From assembly GCA_024809215.1 (NCBI GenBank), contig JANUBW010000001.1, forward strand, positions 248,001 through 312,000: a DNA stretch of 64,000 nucleotides. The letters run 5' to 3'. The stretch is from Niastella sp. OAS944. Its GTDB lineage: Bacteria; Bacteroidota; Bacteroidia; Chitinophagales; Chitinophagaceae. Below are positions 1 through 10,100 of the stretch, one piece after another. The stretch's first letter is position 1. Each line of letters opens with the position of its first letter. The notes beneath the pieces were generated by a model. It was not told where the DNA came from and ran no database searches. It saw only the letters and a program-made list of their open reading frames with translations. Made by a program: the position numbers and the translations under genes.

Positions 1-1
1 C

Positions 2-3000
2 GAAAAAGGTGAAATGGCCACCTTCCTCGATGCATACCTGTATAATATTGCCCGTCGGCAGGGCAAATGGGTGGGCGGTGTTGAAGACATTGCCGACCAA
101 ACCGGCATCTTAGACGACCTGGTAGATAAAAGTGATATCGACATGCTGCTGGCCAGCGATACGGTATATATAAAAAAGGCCGCCGACAATATGATGGAGC
201 ATATGGCTGAAATGTATATAAACCAGGACCTGCAGGGCATTGAAGCCATCACTATGACCGGTTCGGCCCAGTTCCACGACCTGTTGATGATAAAACGCAA
301 TGTAAAAATGGCGCGGCGCATTGATAGCCTTACGGCCCTGCGTACCATGTTCATTGCCGTTGGCGCAGCGCACTTACCTGGCGATAGTGGTGTAATACAC
401 CTTTTACAATCAAAAGGTTTTACGGTAGAACCGGTGTTCTCCTCAAAAAAAATAGACGCCAGTAATTATACCTTTCAGGAAGTAAAACTGCCCTGGGCAG
501 AAACCGAAGACAAACAGGGATTGTACAAAGTGGCCATGCCCGGCAATGCCATCGACATTAAACTGTTTGGCGTCATAGATCTAAAATACCTGTTCGATAT
601 TTTCACTTTATCCAATTACTGCACCATGTCGGTAGTGAGCCCCCGCTCTACTATTAATAAAGACAGTATGCTGCAGCAACTGGCGCAAAGGATGTTTCAA
701 ACAACAGAAAAAATAACCGCAAAAAAAGTGATCAATAGCGGCATTGAAGGGAAAGAATATATTCATACCCTTATGGGCCAGCGAATACGTATGCAGGCAT
801 TTATACACGACAACGTGGCCTATGTAGCGTATATGAATGCGGTTAAAAAGGAAATGCTCACATCAGAAGACGCCGAGCGTTTTTTTAAGTCGTTCCTCAT
901 TTCCAAAAAACAATTGGCGGCTGCCGGTGATCATCCGTTCATCGATTCGGTAATGGGCATTAGCCTGGTATCCCCTGCCGAACTCGCCTATAATAAAAAA
1001 TTAAGCAACGATAGCGATGGCTGGCACATCAGCGCTTATGCCGGCGCCGACATTTCGGGCGGCAGATATGTAATGCTCTTTTCAAAAGATATTTCACCGG
1101 GTCTTTACCTTAGCAACGATACCACCATTCAACAAGGTTTGGTGCAAAGCATGGCCTCGCAATATCCGCAATTAAAGGTTGACAGTATACAACTACAGGG
1201 CTATAATGGTATTGTTTTGAAAGGCGCCAATGCCGAACAAAAAGGCTTTTATATGCAGGCCATGTCGCTTATCAAAAACAACCGCAACATTGTATTGGTA
1301 GTGGTTAGCGATTCGGCCCAAATGCAAAGCCCCGAAACGCAAAAAATTTTCAATTCGTTACAGCTTATTACACCGGCTTCAGTACCCTGGCAGGTATATA
1401 CAACCGCCGATTCCCTGTTCTCGGCCCGTGTTCCCGGGCCATTCAGAACCTGGAATACAGATGGCAATCACTATACCTATTCATTTGACACCACAACTGC
1501 CAGCACCTATTTTATAATGCCCGATACCCTGGGCAAATATGTGTGGTTCGAAAACGATAGCCTTTTTTGGGATAATACGGTTAACCGGTATTCAGAAAGA
1601 AATAAGCTTATAAAGAAAACAAACATCGTATATAACGGCCAGCCGGCTTTGGAGCTATTGGTAAAAGAAGATGCGGCCTATAAAAGAATGCGCCTCATAT
1701 TGCACGATGATAAAGTGATGCAGGTAATGGTTATAGGCGACAGCAATTTTGTATATGACACAAACGCTACCGAATACCTAAACAGTTTTCGCATTAACAA
1801 ACCACAGCAGAACCCGCATTTCATCACCCAATCAAAAACGCCCCTGCTGCTGCAAAACATTGCCAGTAAAGATTCCACCGTAAGAGGAGAAACGGGTACC
1901 GCCCTTTTCAGCTCGGCCTTTCGCAAACAAGACGTTCCGCTTTTACACGAAGCGTTATTTAAACGCTACCTATCTCTTTACAGCAATGAGGAAGATACCT
2001 ATACCAACATGCGCCTGGCTATGATCCTTGGCCAGTTGGAAGATTCGAGCACCATTTCATTTATTAAGGAAAAATATCCCCTACTCATCGGGGAGAACGA
2101 GGTGTTCAGGAACGCAGCGCTTGCTACACTTATAAACCTGTATACCAAAGAAAGCTATGCCACCCTGGCCAGTCTTATTGAACAATATGGCCCACCCAAA
2201 GAAGCGATAGACCTTCAGTCTGTAGCTTCGTTAAAAGACAGTCTGGCCTTAACGGCCACAATCTTCAATACGTTACAGAAACTGATAAAAGACAGTACAC
2301 AGGGCGCTTATATAGCCGATGTTACCCTGGCCTTGTTAGACAGTGGTTTTATTAAAAAAGAGCAACTGGCTCCTTTGCAGAATGATTTTATATATACCGC
2401 CAAAAAATTACTGCCCGCCGCTAAAAAGCAACAGGTTGAATGGTTCATTATCGACGACCTGCTTACATTGATAGGCCGTTTTAATACAACCACCTGCTAC
2501 AATGTGTTAAGAAGCTATTTACCAGCCAAAGACCTGTATATAAAAAAGGAAGCTGCCCTGCAATTGATAAAAAACAAACAGACCGTTCCGGCAGATGTTT
2601 TATTAAAGCTGGCTGCAGATGATAATATAAGAACACAATTGTATCATGAGTTGAAGGAGTTGAAAAAAACGGCGCTTTTCCCAACCCAATATGCAACACA
2701 ACAGGCATTTGGCCGGTCGGCCATGTATGAACTGGCCGTAGAAGATTACGATGTAAAGAAGATCACTTTCCTTGAAAAAAGAACGGCCCGCTACAAAGGT
2801 AAATCATATACGTTTTATTTATACCGGGTGGTTATTGATGACGATCAACCCGCAGGCTACCTGGGTATAGCAGGTGGCTATAAACCCAATAGCACTACAC
2901 TTGAAACGGCAACTTATCTCAACGGCATTTATTGGGATGAAACCTGGTCGGCCGCTAAAGTGAATACACACTTTAAAATTTTTCTTAAAAACCTTGAGGT

Positions 3001-3019
3001 GGTAAACGATAGCGAATAA
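2..3019 (+). CDS. TraB/GumN-family protein with very long C-terminal extension (5' partial)
   Basis: The reading frame is open to the left edge (codons at 2-13 precede the first ATG at 14), so the N-terminus is missing. The visible first ~140 residues carry the end of a TraB/GumN domain: an R-N-x-x-M-A-R-R-I stretch near residue 95-103 and the hallmark V-G-A-A-H-L-P-G-D-S-G-V-I near 116-128. GumN-type proteins usually end shortly after this, but here about 860 further residues follow: beta-rich segments (about 150-600) and a helical, HEAT-like region (about 620-900). TraB/GumN proteins are thought to be membrane-associated or envelope proteins related to the Tiki/EreA fold; the role of the extension is unknown to me. 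A weak 7-bp hairpin lies at 3041-3060 after the stop. Confidence 0.75.
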   Translation, partial: EKGEMATFLDAYLYNIARRQGKWVGGVEDIADQTGILDDLVDKSDIDMLLASDTVYIKKAADNMMEHMAEMYINQDLQGIEAITMTGSAQFHDLLMIKRNVKMARRIDSLTALRTMFIAVGAAHLPGDSGVIHLLQSKGFTVEPVFSSKKIDASNYTFQEVKLPWAETEDKQGLYKVAMPGNAIDIKLFGVIDLKYLFDIFTLSNYCTMSVVSPRSTINKDSMLQQLAQRMFQTTEKITAKKVINSGIEGKEYIHTLMGQRIRMQAFIHDNVAYVAYMNAVKKEMLTSEDAERFFKSFLISKKQLAAAGDHPFIDSVMGISLVSPAELAYNKKLSNDSDGWHISAYAGADISGGRYVMLFSKDISPGLYLSNDTTIQQGLVQSMASQYPQLKVDSIQLQGYNGIVLKGANAEQKGFYMQAMSLIKNNRNIVLVVVSDSAQMQSPETQKIFNSLQLITPASVPWQVYTTADSLFSARVPGPFRTWNTDGNHYTYSFDTTTASTYFIMPDTLGKYVWFENDSLFWDNTVNRYSERNKLIKKTNIVYNGQPALELLVKEDAAYKRMRLILHDDKVMQVMVIGDSNFVYDTNATEYLNSFRINKPQQNPHFITQSKTPLLLQNIASKDSTVRGETGTALFSSAFRKQDVPLLHEALFKRYLSLYSNEEDTYTNMRLAMILGQLEDSSTISFIKEKYPLLIGENEVFRNAALATLINLYTKESYATLASLIEQYGPPKEAIDLQSVASLKDSLALTATIFNTLQKLIKDSTQGAYIADVTLALLDSGFIKKEQLAPLQNDFIYTAKKLLPAAKKQQVEWFIIDDLLTLIGRFNTTTCYNVLRSYLPAKDLYIKKEAALQLIKNKQTVPADVLLKLAADDNIRTQLYHELKELKKTALFPTQYATQQAFGRSAMYELAVEDYDVKKITFLEKRTARYKGKSYTFYLYRVVIDDDQPAGYLGIAGGYKPNSTTLETATYLNGIYWDETWSAAKVNTHFKIFLKNLEVVNDSE

Positions 3020-3066
3020 TGTTAAGTTAAAAAACCGCTCAACTGTTTTAACGAACAGTTAATCAA

Positions 3067-3074
3067 TACCTTTG
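3067..3074 (+). promoter_or_regulatory. Candidate Bacteroidota -7 box TACCTTTG
   Basis: It matches TAnnTTTG and lies 105 bp upstream of the ATG at 3179. This would give a leader of about 100 nt. No clear -33 TTTG was found at the right distance, so this is tentative. Confidence 0.35.
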
Positions 3075-3178
3075 GCACTATTTTCGTTCCCTTCTTAATA
3101 CCATTGATCAATACACCAGCTGATAGCGAAGCTGATTGTAGAGATTGTTTTACTCATGTAAAATCAAAATTGTTTTTC

Positions 3179-3655
3179 ATGAAAAGGATCTCCATAACCC
3201 TGCCCGTTATATTATTAACTATTTTCTTTTGCCAGCATGCAGCTGCCCAGGACCAGGCTCAAAGTCCCGATTACCGGTTTGCAGCGGGTGTGCGGCTAAG
3301 TAACTCCTCACCTACCCTAAGCAGCGCTGTTTCGGGTAAATTTTTTGTAACCAATAAAACCGCTGTTGAAGGCCTGATAAGCTGGGGTAACCGTTTTGGT
3401 ATTGGCGCCCTGGTTGAAATACACAACAAGTTCAGCACGCCCGGTCTTAGCTGGTTTTATGGCGGCGGTGTGTATGTAGGCTTTCAGGATAGCGATACTT
3501 ATTTTGGGCCTACCGGTATTGTTGGGCTCGATTACAAATTCCCCAATGCGCCTGTAAATCTTTCGCTCGACTGGAAACCCGAGCTCGATATTCTTCCCGA
3601 GATCAACTTTGTTCCCGATGCATTTGCACTTACCATCCGGTTTGCGTTGAAGTAG
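3179..3655 (+). CDS. Small outer-membrane beta-barrel protein
   Basis: The 158-residue product starts with MKRISITLPVILL, a clear signal peptide ending near A-A-A-Q (about residue 23). The frame is open back to 3104, but the ATG at 3179 places the signal peptide at the N-terminus and is preferred. The mature part alternates polar and hydrophobic residues with many glycines and aromatics (GGGVYVGF, TGIVGLDYKF) and ends in F-A-L-K, which suits a small eight-strand barrel. It resembles generic Bacteroidota porin-like proteins of unknown substrate. It stands alone: its own candidate promoter is upstream and a repeat-filled spacer is downstream. Confidence 0.7.
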   Translation: MKRISITLPVILLTIFFCQHAAAQDQAQSPDYRFAAGVRLSNSSPTLSSAVSGKFFVTNKTAVEGLISWGNRFGIGALVEIHNKFSTPGLSWFYGGGVYVGFQDSDTYFGPTGIVGLDYKFPNAPVNLSLDWKPELDILPEINFVPDAFALTIRFALK

Positions 3656-3700
3656 GCAGAAATGGTTTCAATTACACATTTTTTTGAAATCATTATGGTC

Positions 3701-3990
3701 ATCATGAATTTAAAATTTGAAATAATGAATTCATTATAGCAGTCTTTGTTTTCATTATGGAAGTAATGATTTTCATTGTCGCCATCTTTAAATTCATTAT
3801 AGCCATCATGATTTTAAAATTTGAAATAATGAATTCATTTTAGCTATCATTATTTCAATTACCGGCTATTTTAAATTCATTATAGTCGTCTTTGTTTTCA
3901 TTATAGCTATAATGATTTTCATTGTCGCTATCTTTAAATTCATTATAGTCATCATGAATTTAAAATTTGAAATAATGAATTCATTATAGC
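3701..3990. repeat. Compound AT-rich repeat (unit A x3, unit B x2) with a perfect palindrome
   Basis: Unit A (about 40 bp) occurs at 3701-3740, 3805-3844 and 3951-3990. The first and third copies look identical, and the second has a few changes. Unit B (about 60 bp, beginning TCTTTGTTTTCATTAT) occurs at 3743-3802 and 3888-3948, each followed by unit A. Unit A contains the perfect 16-bp palindrome ATAATGAATTCATTAT at 3722-3737 and 3972-3987; in the middle copy one arm is broken. Confidence 0.85.
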
Positions 3991-4071
3991 CATCTTAATT
4001 TTCATTATCCCTATCATGAATTCATTTTTCCATTTGTTTTAACCACAGCTTCTATTATAGCTTCAGCTCTC

Positions 4072-4122
4072 CCGTGTATTTCATTAGCACATTATCTCAT
4101 TATCGCATTAGCTAATTATTCC
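4072..4122 (+). repeat. Dispersed TATTTCATTATCACATTA word repeat, copy 1
   Basis: Words of the form CATTAKCNCATTA follow GTATTTCATTA. Related copies lie at 17098-17147 and, in the opposite orientation, at 51051-51087. Confidence 0.7.
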
Positions 4123-4282
4123 TTGCGGCTTCTTTCTTATCAAACGCCCAATTATACGTCCCACATAATTACTTGACGCAATAAACCGCAACAAGCAATT
4201 CATTTCGGTCTTTATGCGTGATATTTTGCACGATTTACCAACAAAAAATCAATTTTATGCGTATTTATGCCACATTTCCATT

Positions 4283-4290
4283 TATATTTG
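4283..4290 (+). promoter_or_regulatory. Candidate promoter -7 box TATATTTG of the first DeoR gene
   Basis: It matches TAnnTTTG exactly and ends 22 bases before the ATG at 4312. The paralogue at 6312 has the same box at the same distance (6283-6290), and both are followed by GAA. Confidence 0.6.
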
Positions 4291-4311
4291 AATTGAAACC
4301 AACCTAACAAT

Positions 4312-5064
4312 ATGCTGAAAAAAGAACGTCAGGCATATATCCTGCACCAGGTAAACCTGCACAACAAAGTACTTTCTTCCCTGCTGAGCCACGAAATACG
4401 GGTATCGGAAGATACCATTCGTCGCGACCTGCAGGAACTTTCGGGCGAAGGCAAACTCATAAAAGTTCATGGCGGCGCCCTTTCGCACTCCTTTCATGAG
4501 GTAACTTATTCCAACAGTTTAAGTGTATACAGCCAGGACCAGAAGAAGGTCATTGGCGAAAAAGCAGCAGCCCTTATAAAAGACGGCATGTTTGTATTGA
4601 CCAGCGGCGGCACAACCATTATTGAAATGGCGCGGGCACTTCCCCCTGCATTAAGGGCTACGTTTATTTCGGGAAGCATACCTGCCATTCTCGAATACAT
4701 GCAGCACCCCAATATTGAAGTGGTTATGATCGGCGACCGGGTATCGAAGAACGCCAAGATCACTATTGGCGCCGAAGCCATCAACAAGATCAAGAACATT
4801 AATGCCGACATCTGTTTCCTTGGCATTAACGCCATTGACATAAAACGCGGCACTACCGAAAACGACTGGGAAATAGCACAGCTTAAAAAGGTAATGATCG
4901 ACTCATCGCAGAAAGTAGTATGCTGCACCATTTCCGAAAAGATCAATACCCTGCAACCCATTCACATTTGCAACATTCCCGATATAGATGTACTTATTAC
5001 CGAGCTACCACCCGATGCACCAATATTAAGACCATATGTTGATGCCGGTATTCAGGTAATATAA
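4312..5064 (+). CDS. DeoR/GlpR-family transcriptional regulator (copy 1)
   Basis: The 250-residue length is standard for the family. The N-terminal winged helix (residues 1-57) carries the DeoR signature E-D-T-I-R-R-D-L-Q-E-L followed by G-K-L-I-K-V-H-G-G-A. The C-terminal DeoRC sugar-phosphate sensor domain (about 75-235) contains T-S-G-G-T-T-I-I-E-M-A near residues 98-108 and G-D-R-V-S near 142. Such proteins repress sugar or nucleoside catabolic genes and release DNA on binding a phosphorylated sugar. It is about 80% identical by eye to the gene at 6312. The SusC/D locus 2 kb downstream is a plausible target, but that is inference. Confidence 0.92.
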   Translation: MLKKERQAYILHQVNLHNKVLSSLLSHEIRVSEDTIRRDLQELSGEGKLIKVHGGALSHSFHEVTYSNSLSVYSQDQKKVIGEKAAALIKDGMFVLTSGGTTIIEMARALPPALRATFISGSIPAILEYMQHPNIEVVMIGDRVSKNAKITIGAEAINKIKNINADICFLGINAIDIKRGTTENDWEIAQLKKVMIDSSQKVVCCTISEKINTLQPIHICNIPDIDVLITELPPDAPILRPYVDAGIQVI

Positions 5065-5087
5065 TTCATACAAAGTCTTTTAAATAG

Positions 5088-5126
5088 AAAAGCCGCCGTT
5101 AGATCATCTAATGACGGCTTTTACCT
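5088..5126 (+). terminator. Rho-independent terminator of the first DeoR gene
   Basis: The stem AAAAGCCG / CGGCTTTT (5088-5095 / 5115-5122), extended by GTTAG/CTAAT, ends in a short T-rich tail. Confidence 0.75.
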
Positions 5127-5404
5127 TTTCAAAAGGTAGCATACCTTCTCATTATTGTGACACATATTCAACATCGTTACTAACTTAATTGCTTATACGT
5201 TTTACTGAAATTGCATGTATCAAAGACCAATACTAAAAAGGCAACCCAACAATAAAAAAGCATTTAACACAGGCGTACCCAATACACTTTCAGGGCTATT
5301 TCATTGTTTTAACAGGAACATTTCAATGCTTTGCCGTTAATTTCTCCCCCACACATTATTTATTGCCCTAATAATTTGGTAGCTTTATATAAATATGGTT
5401 GCTT
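5127..5404. other. Spacer between DeoR copy 1 and the coiled-coil gene
   Basis: This AT-rich stretch has no ORF, hairpin or repeat that I can support. A TAATTTG sequence near 5371-5377 resembles a -7 box but is one base short of TAnnTTTG. Confidence 0.5.
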
Positions 5405-6130
5405 ATGAAACCCACTATCATTAACCACCCATTCCACGTTATTAACCTTACCTATATGAGTGAGGCGCCCCTAAGCACGCTGGAGGAGGAAGGAATTGAA
5501 AAATACGTAGAACTGCATAACAAATCGCAGGAGTACAAACAGGTACTTGAAAGATTGACCACCTACTATACCTCGGCCAGTAAAACATTACAAAAATGCG
5601 AGGCTATATTCGACAATCTGCAGAACGAATACATTTTGCTTACACCAATGTTACATTACCTGCAGGAAGGCGGTCCGCTTTCTGATACTGAAATAGAATC
5701 AATTGATGAAAGCGAACGCGTTTGTTACGACACACAGCCCTTACTATCGCAATTACATATCTTCAATCATACCTTCGATGCATACGCCGATGGCCTCATG
5801 GCCGCCGAAAAGGAATATGCCGCCACAGAACAGCAACAGGAGAAGCTGGAATTACAGTTTGATGATTTCAATGACAATTATTTCAACCCTATCATCAAAG
5901 ACTGGAAGATAATGGAGATAGATATTTGCAGCCTCGATGAGAACTTCGACGATTTCAGAGGCGCATTTTGCGATATGACCGATATGGCCGATAAACTCAT
6001 AGATATTCGTAATACCTTCCTCGACGCACATATAAAATTACAAAACAGGATCGTTGACCTTGATAAAGACATTGTAGCCTTGTTTGCCGCTCTAAACGGC
6101 GAGTCGAATATTAATGATAATTCAAATTAA
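5405..6130 (+). CDS. Conserved-looking acidic coiled-coil protein, function unknown
   Basis: The frame opens with TTG at 5399, but the ATG at 5405 (MKPTIINHPF) is the likelier start; another ATG at 5456 is possible. The ~241-residue product is acidic and mostly helical with heptad-like spacing (for example around residues 25-70 and 125-165), no signal peptide and no membrane segment, so it is probably cytoplasmic. The C-terminus is polar (GESNINDNSN). I do not recognise a named domain. It sits between two near-identical DeoR genes, suggesting a regulator-gene-regulator unit, but no sequence evidence ties its function to them. Confidence 0.7.
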   Translation: MKPTIINHPFHVINLTYMSEAPLSTLEEEGIEKYVELHNKSQEYKQVLERLTTYYTSASKTLQKCEAIFDNLQNEYILLTPMLHYLQEGGPLSDTEIESIDESERVCYDTQPLLSQLHIFNHTFDAYADGLMAAEKEYAATEQQQEKLELQFDDFNDNYFNPIIKDWKIMEIDICSLDENFDDFRGAFCDMTDMADKLIDIRNTFLDAHIKLQNRIVDLDKDIVALFAALNGESNINDNSN

Positions 6131-6282
6131 TATCTCCACTTTTCGCCTGCATTAATTCGAAATGCGGCTTTAATACTCCAACTCTCCGCATAATACCGCA
6201 AACAGCGCTGTATTTAGGTTATTTTCTGCATATTCTGCGTTATTTCCTCCTGCTTTCTGCACTTTCATGCGGTAAATACTTT
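6131..6282. promoter_or_regulatory. Candidate operator region upstream of DeoR copy 2
   Basis: TGC or TGCR steps recur at 6227, 6236, 6252, 6259 and 6269, just before the -7 box at 6283. Copy 1 also has TGCGT/TGCAC steps upstream (about 4214-4270). DeoR regulators often bind repeated short sites near their own promoters. The operator role is inferred. Confidence 0.3.
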
Positions 6283-6290
6283 ATATTTGA
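6283..6290 (+). promoter_or_regulatory. Candidate promoter -7 box TATATTTG of the second DeoR gene
   Basis: It matches TAnnTTTG exactly. The spacing to the ATG at 6312 is identical to that in the paralogue at 4312. Confidence 0.6.
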
Positions 6291-6311
6291 AAGCATAACC
6301 GCTAACTGTAT

Positions 6312-7061
6312 ATGCTTAAAAAAGAGCGTCAAGCCTATATTTTGCATCAGGTGAACCTCCATAATAAGGTTCTTTCCTCGCTGCTAAGCCAGGAAATTCG
6401 GGTTTCTGAAGATACAATCCGCAGAGATTTGCAGGAACTTGCCGATGAAGGCAAGATTATAAAGGTTCACGGTGGTGCCCTTAGCCATTCCTTCAACGAA
6501 GTTTATTATCCAACCGATAATGTATACTCACAGGATCATAAAAAGATCATAGCAAACAAAGCAGCAGCCCTCATTCAAAACGGCATGTTTGTGCTTACCA
6601 GTGGCGGTACTACCATCATAGAAATGGCACGTGCCCTGCCACGTCAGCTAAAAGCCACTTTTATGTCGGGCAGCATACCAGCCATACTGGAATATATGCA
6701 ACACCCAAACATTGACGTAATTATGATCGGCGACCGCATTTCGAAAAGCTCCAAAATAACGATTGGCGCCGAAGCCATTTCAAAAATAAAGCAGATCAAT
6801 GCCGACCTCTGCCTGCTGGGCATCAACGCCATCGACCTCAAACATGGCACCACCGATAACGATTGGGAAGTTGTGCAACTGAAAAAAGCGATGATCCAAT
6901 CGGCCCAGAAGATCGTTTGTCTTACCATTTCTGAAAAGATCAACACCTTACAACCTATCCACATTTGCGATTTACAACATATAGATGTACTGATCACTGA
7001 ATTGCCACCGGACGATCCGAAATTAAAACCCTATATCGACGCAGGCATCCAGGTACTGTAA
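6312..7061 (+). CDS. DeoR/GlpR-family transcriptional regulator (copy 2)
   Basis: This 249-residue paralogue of the 4312 gene has identical first residues (MLKKERQAYILHQVNLHN), the same E-D-T-I-R-R-D-L-Q-E-L winged-helix core, and the same T-S-G-G-T-T-I-I-E-M-A and G-D-R-I-S motifs in the sensor domain. Most differences are conservative and cluster around residues 66-90 and in the C-terminal third, including loss of one residue near 68. DNA-level divergence is much greater than protein divergence, so the duplication is not recent and both copies are under selection. It lies 125 bp upstream of susC in the same orientation and is the best candidate regulator of that locus. Confidence 0.92.
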   Translation: MLKKERQAYILHQVNLHNKVLSSLLSQEIRVSEDTIRRDLQELADEGKIIKVHGGALSHSFNEVYYPTDNVYSQDHKKIIANKAAALIQNGMFVLTSGGTTIIEMARALPRQLKATFMSGSIPAILEYMQHPNIDVIMIGDRISKSSKITIGAEAISKIKQINADLCLLGINAIDLKHGTTDNDWEVVQLKKAMIQSAQKIVCLTISEKINTLQPIHICDLQHIDVLITELPPDDPKLKPYIDAGIQVL

Positions 7062-7101
7062 CGCCATTTTTCAATGCCCTTATGAAACAGGTAAACCTTA
7101 A

Positions 7102-7130
7102 CTATTTCACCCCCGACCAGGGTTGAATAG
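7102..7130. promoter_or_regulatory. Imperfect dyad upstream of susC
   Basis: CTATTTCACCC and GGGTTGAATAG pair in 9 of 11 positions around a short loop. It could be a weak terminator of the DeoR gene or an operator for susC. No T-tract follows, so the operator reading is slightly preferred. Confidence 0.3.
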
Positions 7131-7186
7131 GAAATGTTATTTCAATAATGAATGAATCACAGATTAATTGACCCAAAAAAACTGTT

Positions 7187-10100
7187 ATGAGAACTCCCCT
7201 CAAACTGCTCCTGGCAGTTGTATGTCTTTTTCAGAGCCTATGCCTAACCGCACAGGAAAAAACAATTTCCGGTACGGTAAAAGATGCAGACGACAATTCG
7301 CCAATGCCGAATGTATCTGTCACCATCAAGGGCACAAACCGCGGTACAACTACCGATATGCGCGGATCATTTTCACTTAAAGCCCAGAAAGGAGAAATAC
7401 TGGTTATATCTTCTGTAGGATATGAAGTTAACCAGATTAAGGTAGGCGATGCCGATATCGTTTCGGTAAAAATAAAAAGCGCACAAAAACAAATGAGTGA
7501 AGTGGTGGTAACCGCCATGGACCAAAAAAGAAACCCGCGTGAATTGGGATATTCAGTCCAAACAGTTAAAGGATCTGATATTCAACAAACACAAAGGGAA
7601 AATTTCCTTAACAGTTTGCAGGGAAGAGTAGCCGGGTTAACGGTAACCCCTACCGGCGGTGCTGCAGGTGCTTCATCGAGCATAGTACTACGTGGCTTCA
7701 ATACGCTTTCGGGAAATAACCAGCCGTTGTTTATTGTTGATGGGGTGCTTTTAGATAACCAAACGCTTAACCAAAACTCCTACGGTGGTTCCGGTGTGGG
7801 TCTTTCATCTGATCTGCCAAACAGAAATAACGACTATACCAACCGTATAGCCGATATTAACCCTAACGACATTGAATCGGTTACTATTTTAAAAGGCCCC
7901 GAAGCCACTGCCTTATATGGCAGCCAGGCAAGCTCGGGTGCCATTGTAATTACTACTAAAAAAGCAAACACGGCAGGAAAGCTGATCGTTAATTATGACA
8001 ACAATTTCCGCATTCAAAAAGTAACCCGGTTTATTGATCTGGAGAACAGGTACGGTCCCGGAGCAGACGGTGTTCCACCAGCGCCCCCCACAACAGGACA
8101 GTTTACCAGCTTCGGTCCGGCATTGCCCGCAGATACCAAATTTTACGATAATACCCATCACTTCTTTAATACAGGGTTTACACAAACCCATAACCTGGGT
8201 TTGGAGTTTGGGGTAAAGAATTCGGGTTTCAGGTTTTCAGGCACTTACTTAGACAATGATGGAACAGTGCCTTTCAATACCTATAAAAAATATAATTTAA
8301 AACTCTCCAACAATACTAAGATCGGTAAATGGCTTACCATCTCCCCTTCTATTGCCTACATAAATTCAGATAACTTAAAGCCGATCAAAGGGGCAAGCGG
8401 ATACCTGATAGACCTTTATGCATGGCCGGTGTGGGACGACATCAGAAACTATGAGGATAAACAGGGCAACAAACTGTTGATGTTCAGCAACAATTACAAT
8501 GCTGACTATGATAACCCGTTATGGAGTGCAAAAAACAATAAAAGCGGTGACAAGAACAGCCGCTGGGTGGGCACACTGGGTGTAGACATCAATCCATTTT
8601 CGTGGCTATCGTTAGCAGGCAGGTTTGGTTACGACACGTATAAACAGGATGGCTATATGTTCACCCATCCTCAGTCTTTTCTGCTAACCAATCAAACAGG
8701 AGGTACTCTCGATAATTATTACAGAACGTATATAGGATACAACCACACCCTTACCGCCACGGCAAAGAAAAAATTCGGCGACTTCAGCACAAGAGTAATG
8801 GTGGGCAACATGTGGGAAGACTTTGAGACCCGTCAGTTTGGCATCAACGGCTCACGGTTGAAAGATTCAACCAGCACCGACAGCAGCAATACACTCGAAA
8901 GCACCAGGCTACGGTTACTCAGGAACAAATATGGCCTGCCCAACCTGAATATTTTAAGAATGATGGCTTATTTTGGGGAAGCTTCAATAGGCTGGAAAGA
9001 CCTGGTATATCTTACCTATTCACATCGTTTTGAGAACGCTTCGCCGCTTCCTAATAAAAACAACAAGTACAACTATCCTGGCGCCAGCTTAAGTATGATC
9101 CTGTCAGATATCTTTCCAAAGATAAAAGGAAAAATTTTGGATTATGCCAAGTTGAGAGCATCGCTGGCCAGCACTGCCCGGTTAAACGATCCTTACTCGA
9201 ACCAGGCGTACTTTGTAAATAACTTTAGCAGCACTATACTTCCGGAAAGCTATACATACAGCTACACAAATCCCAATCCCGATCTGCAACCGGAAAGGCA
9301 AAAAACGTATGAAATTGGTACTGAGCTTAGATTTTTAAATAATGCCATCACGCTGGAGGCAGCTTACTACAATACCCTTTGTACCGATCAGATCGTTCAG
9401 CAATACAGGGCAAGCTATGCCACCGGCGCTATTTTAAACACAGGCAATGTTGGTTCATTGCGCAACCAGGGCATAGAGTTGTCACTGAACGTAAATGCCA
9501 TCAGGAAGAGCGATTTCAACTGGAACATCAGCTTCAACTTCAACCATATGTGGAGTAAAGTATTGACGCTTCCGGATGCTATCGGCCCTGAGAATGACTT
9601 TTACCAGTCAGACAACCTGTTCAGCGCAAGAGGCGGTCTGGTACGCGGCCATCAAACAGGTACCATAACAGGCAGCACCTATGTAAGAAATAAGGCCGGA
9701 CAGATCGTGATAAGCCCTACCACAGGCTTACCGCAAATAGATGCAAACTTCAAGATAATTGGCGACCGTACCCCCGATTTTACGCTGGGAACCATCAACA
9801 GCTTCAGATATAAGAACTGGTCGCTGAACATCCTGTGGGACCTGAAAGTGGGTGGCGATATTTATAATTTGACCGAGCAGGTGCTCACCGGTTTGGGTAA
9901 ATCAATAAGAACATCCGACAGAAAAACACCGCGGGTTGTACAAGGTGTGCTGGACGATGGTTTACAAAATACCGATAATCCAACACCTAATAGCATAGTA
10001 GTGGTTCCTTATTATTTAACTCCCAGTACCGGCTCAAACTACTACACCATGCCGAATGAGGAATATATACAACATGATGTAAACTGGCTGAAATTAAGGG

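Larger units (their letters stand above)
3656..4311. other. Gene-free spacer dominated by AT-rich compound repeats
   Basis: No credible gene is present. 3690-4030 is made of imperfect repeats built on TCATTAT/ATAATGA (listed separately). 4072-4122 holds a copy of the TATTTCATTATCACATTA word family. The right end contains the promoter of the DeoR gene. Confidence 0.8.
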
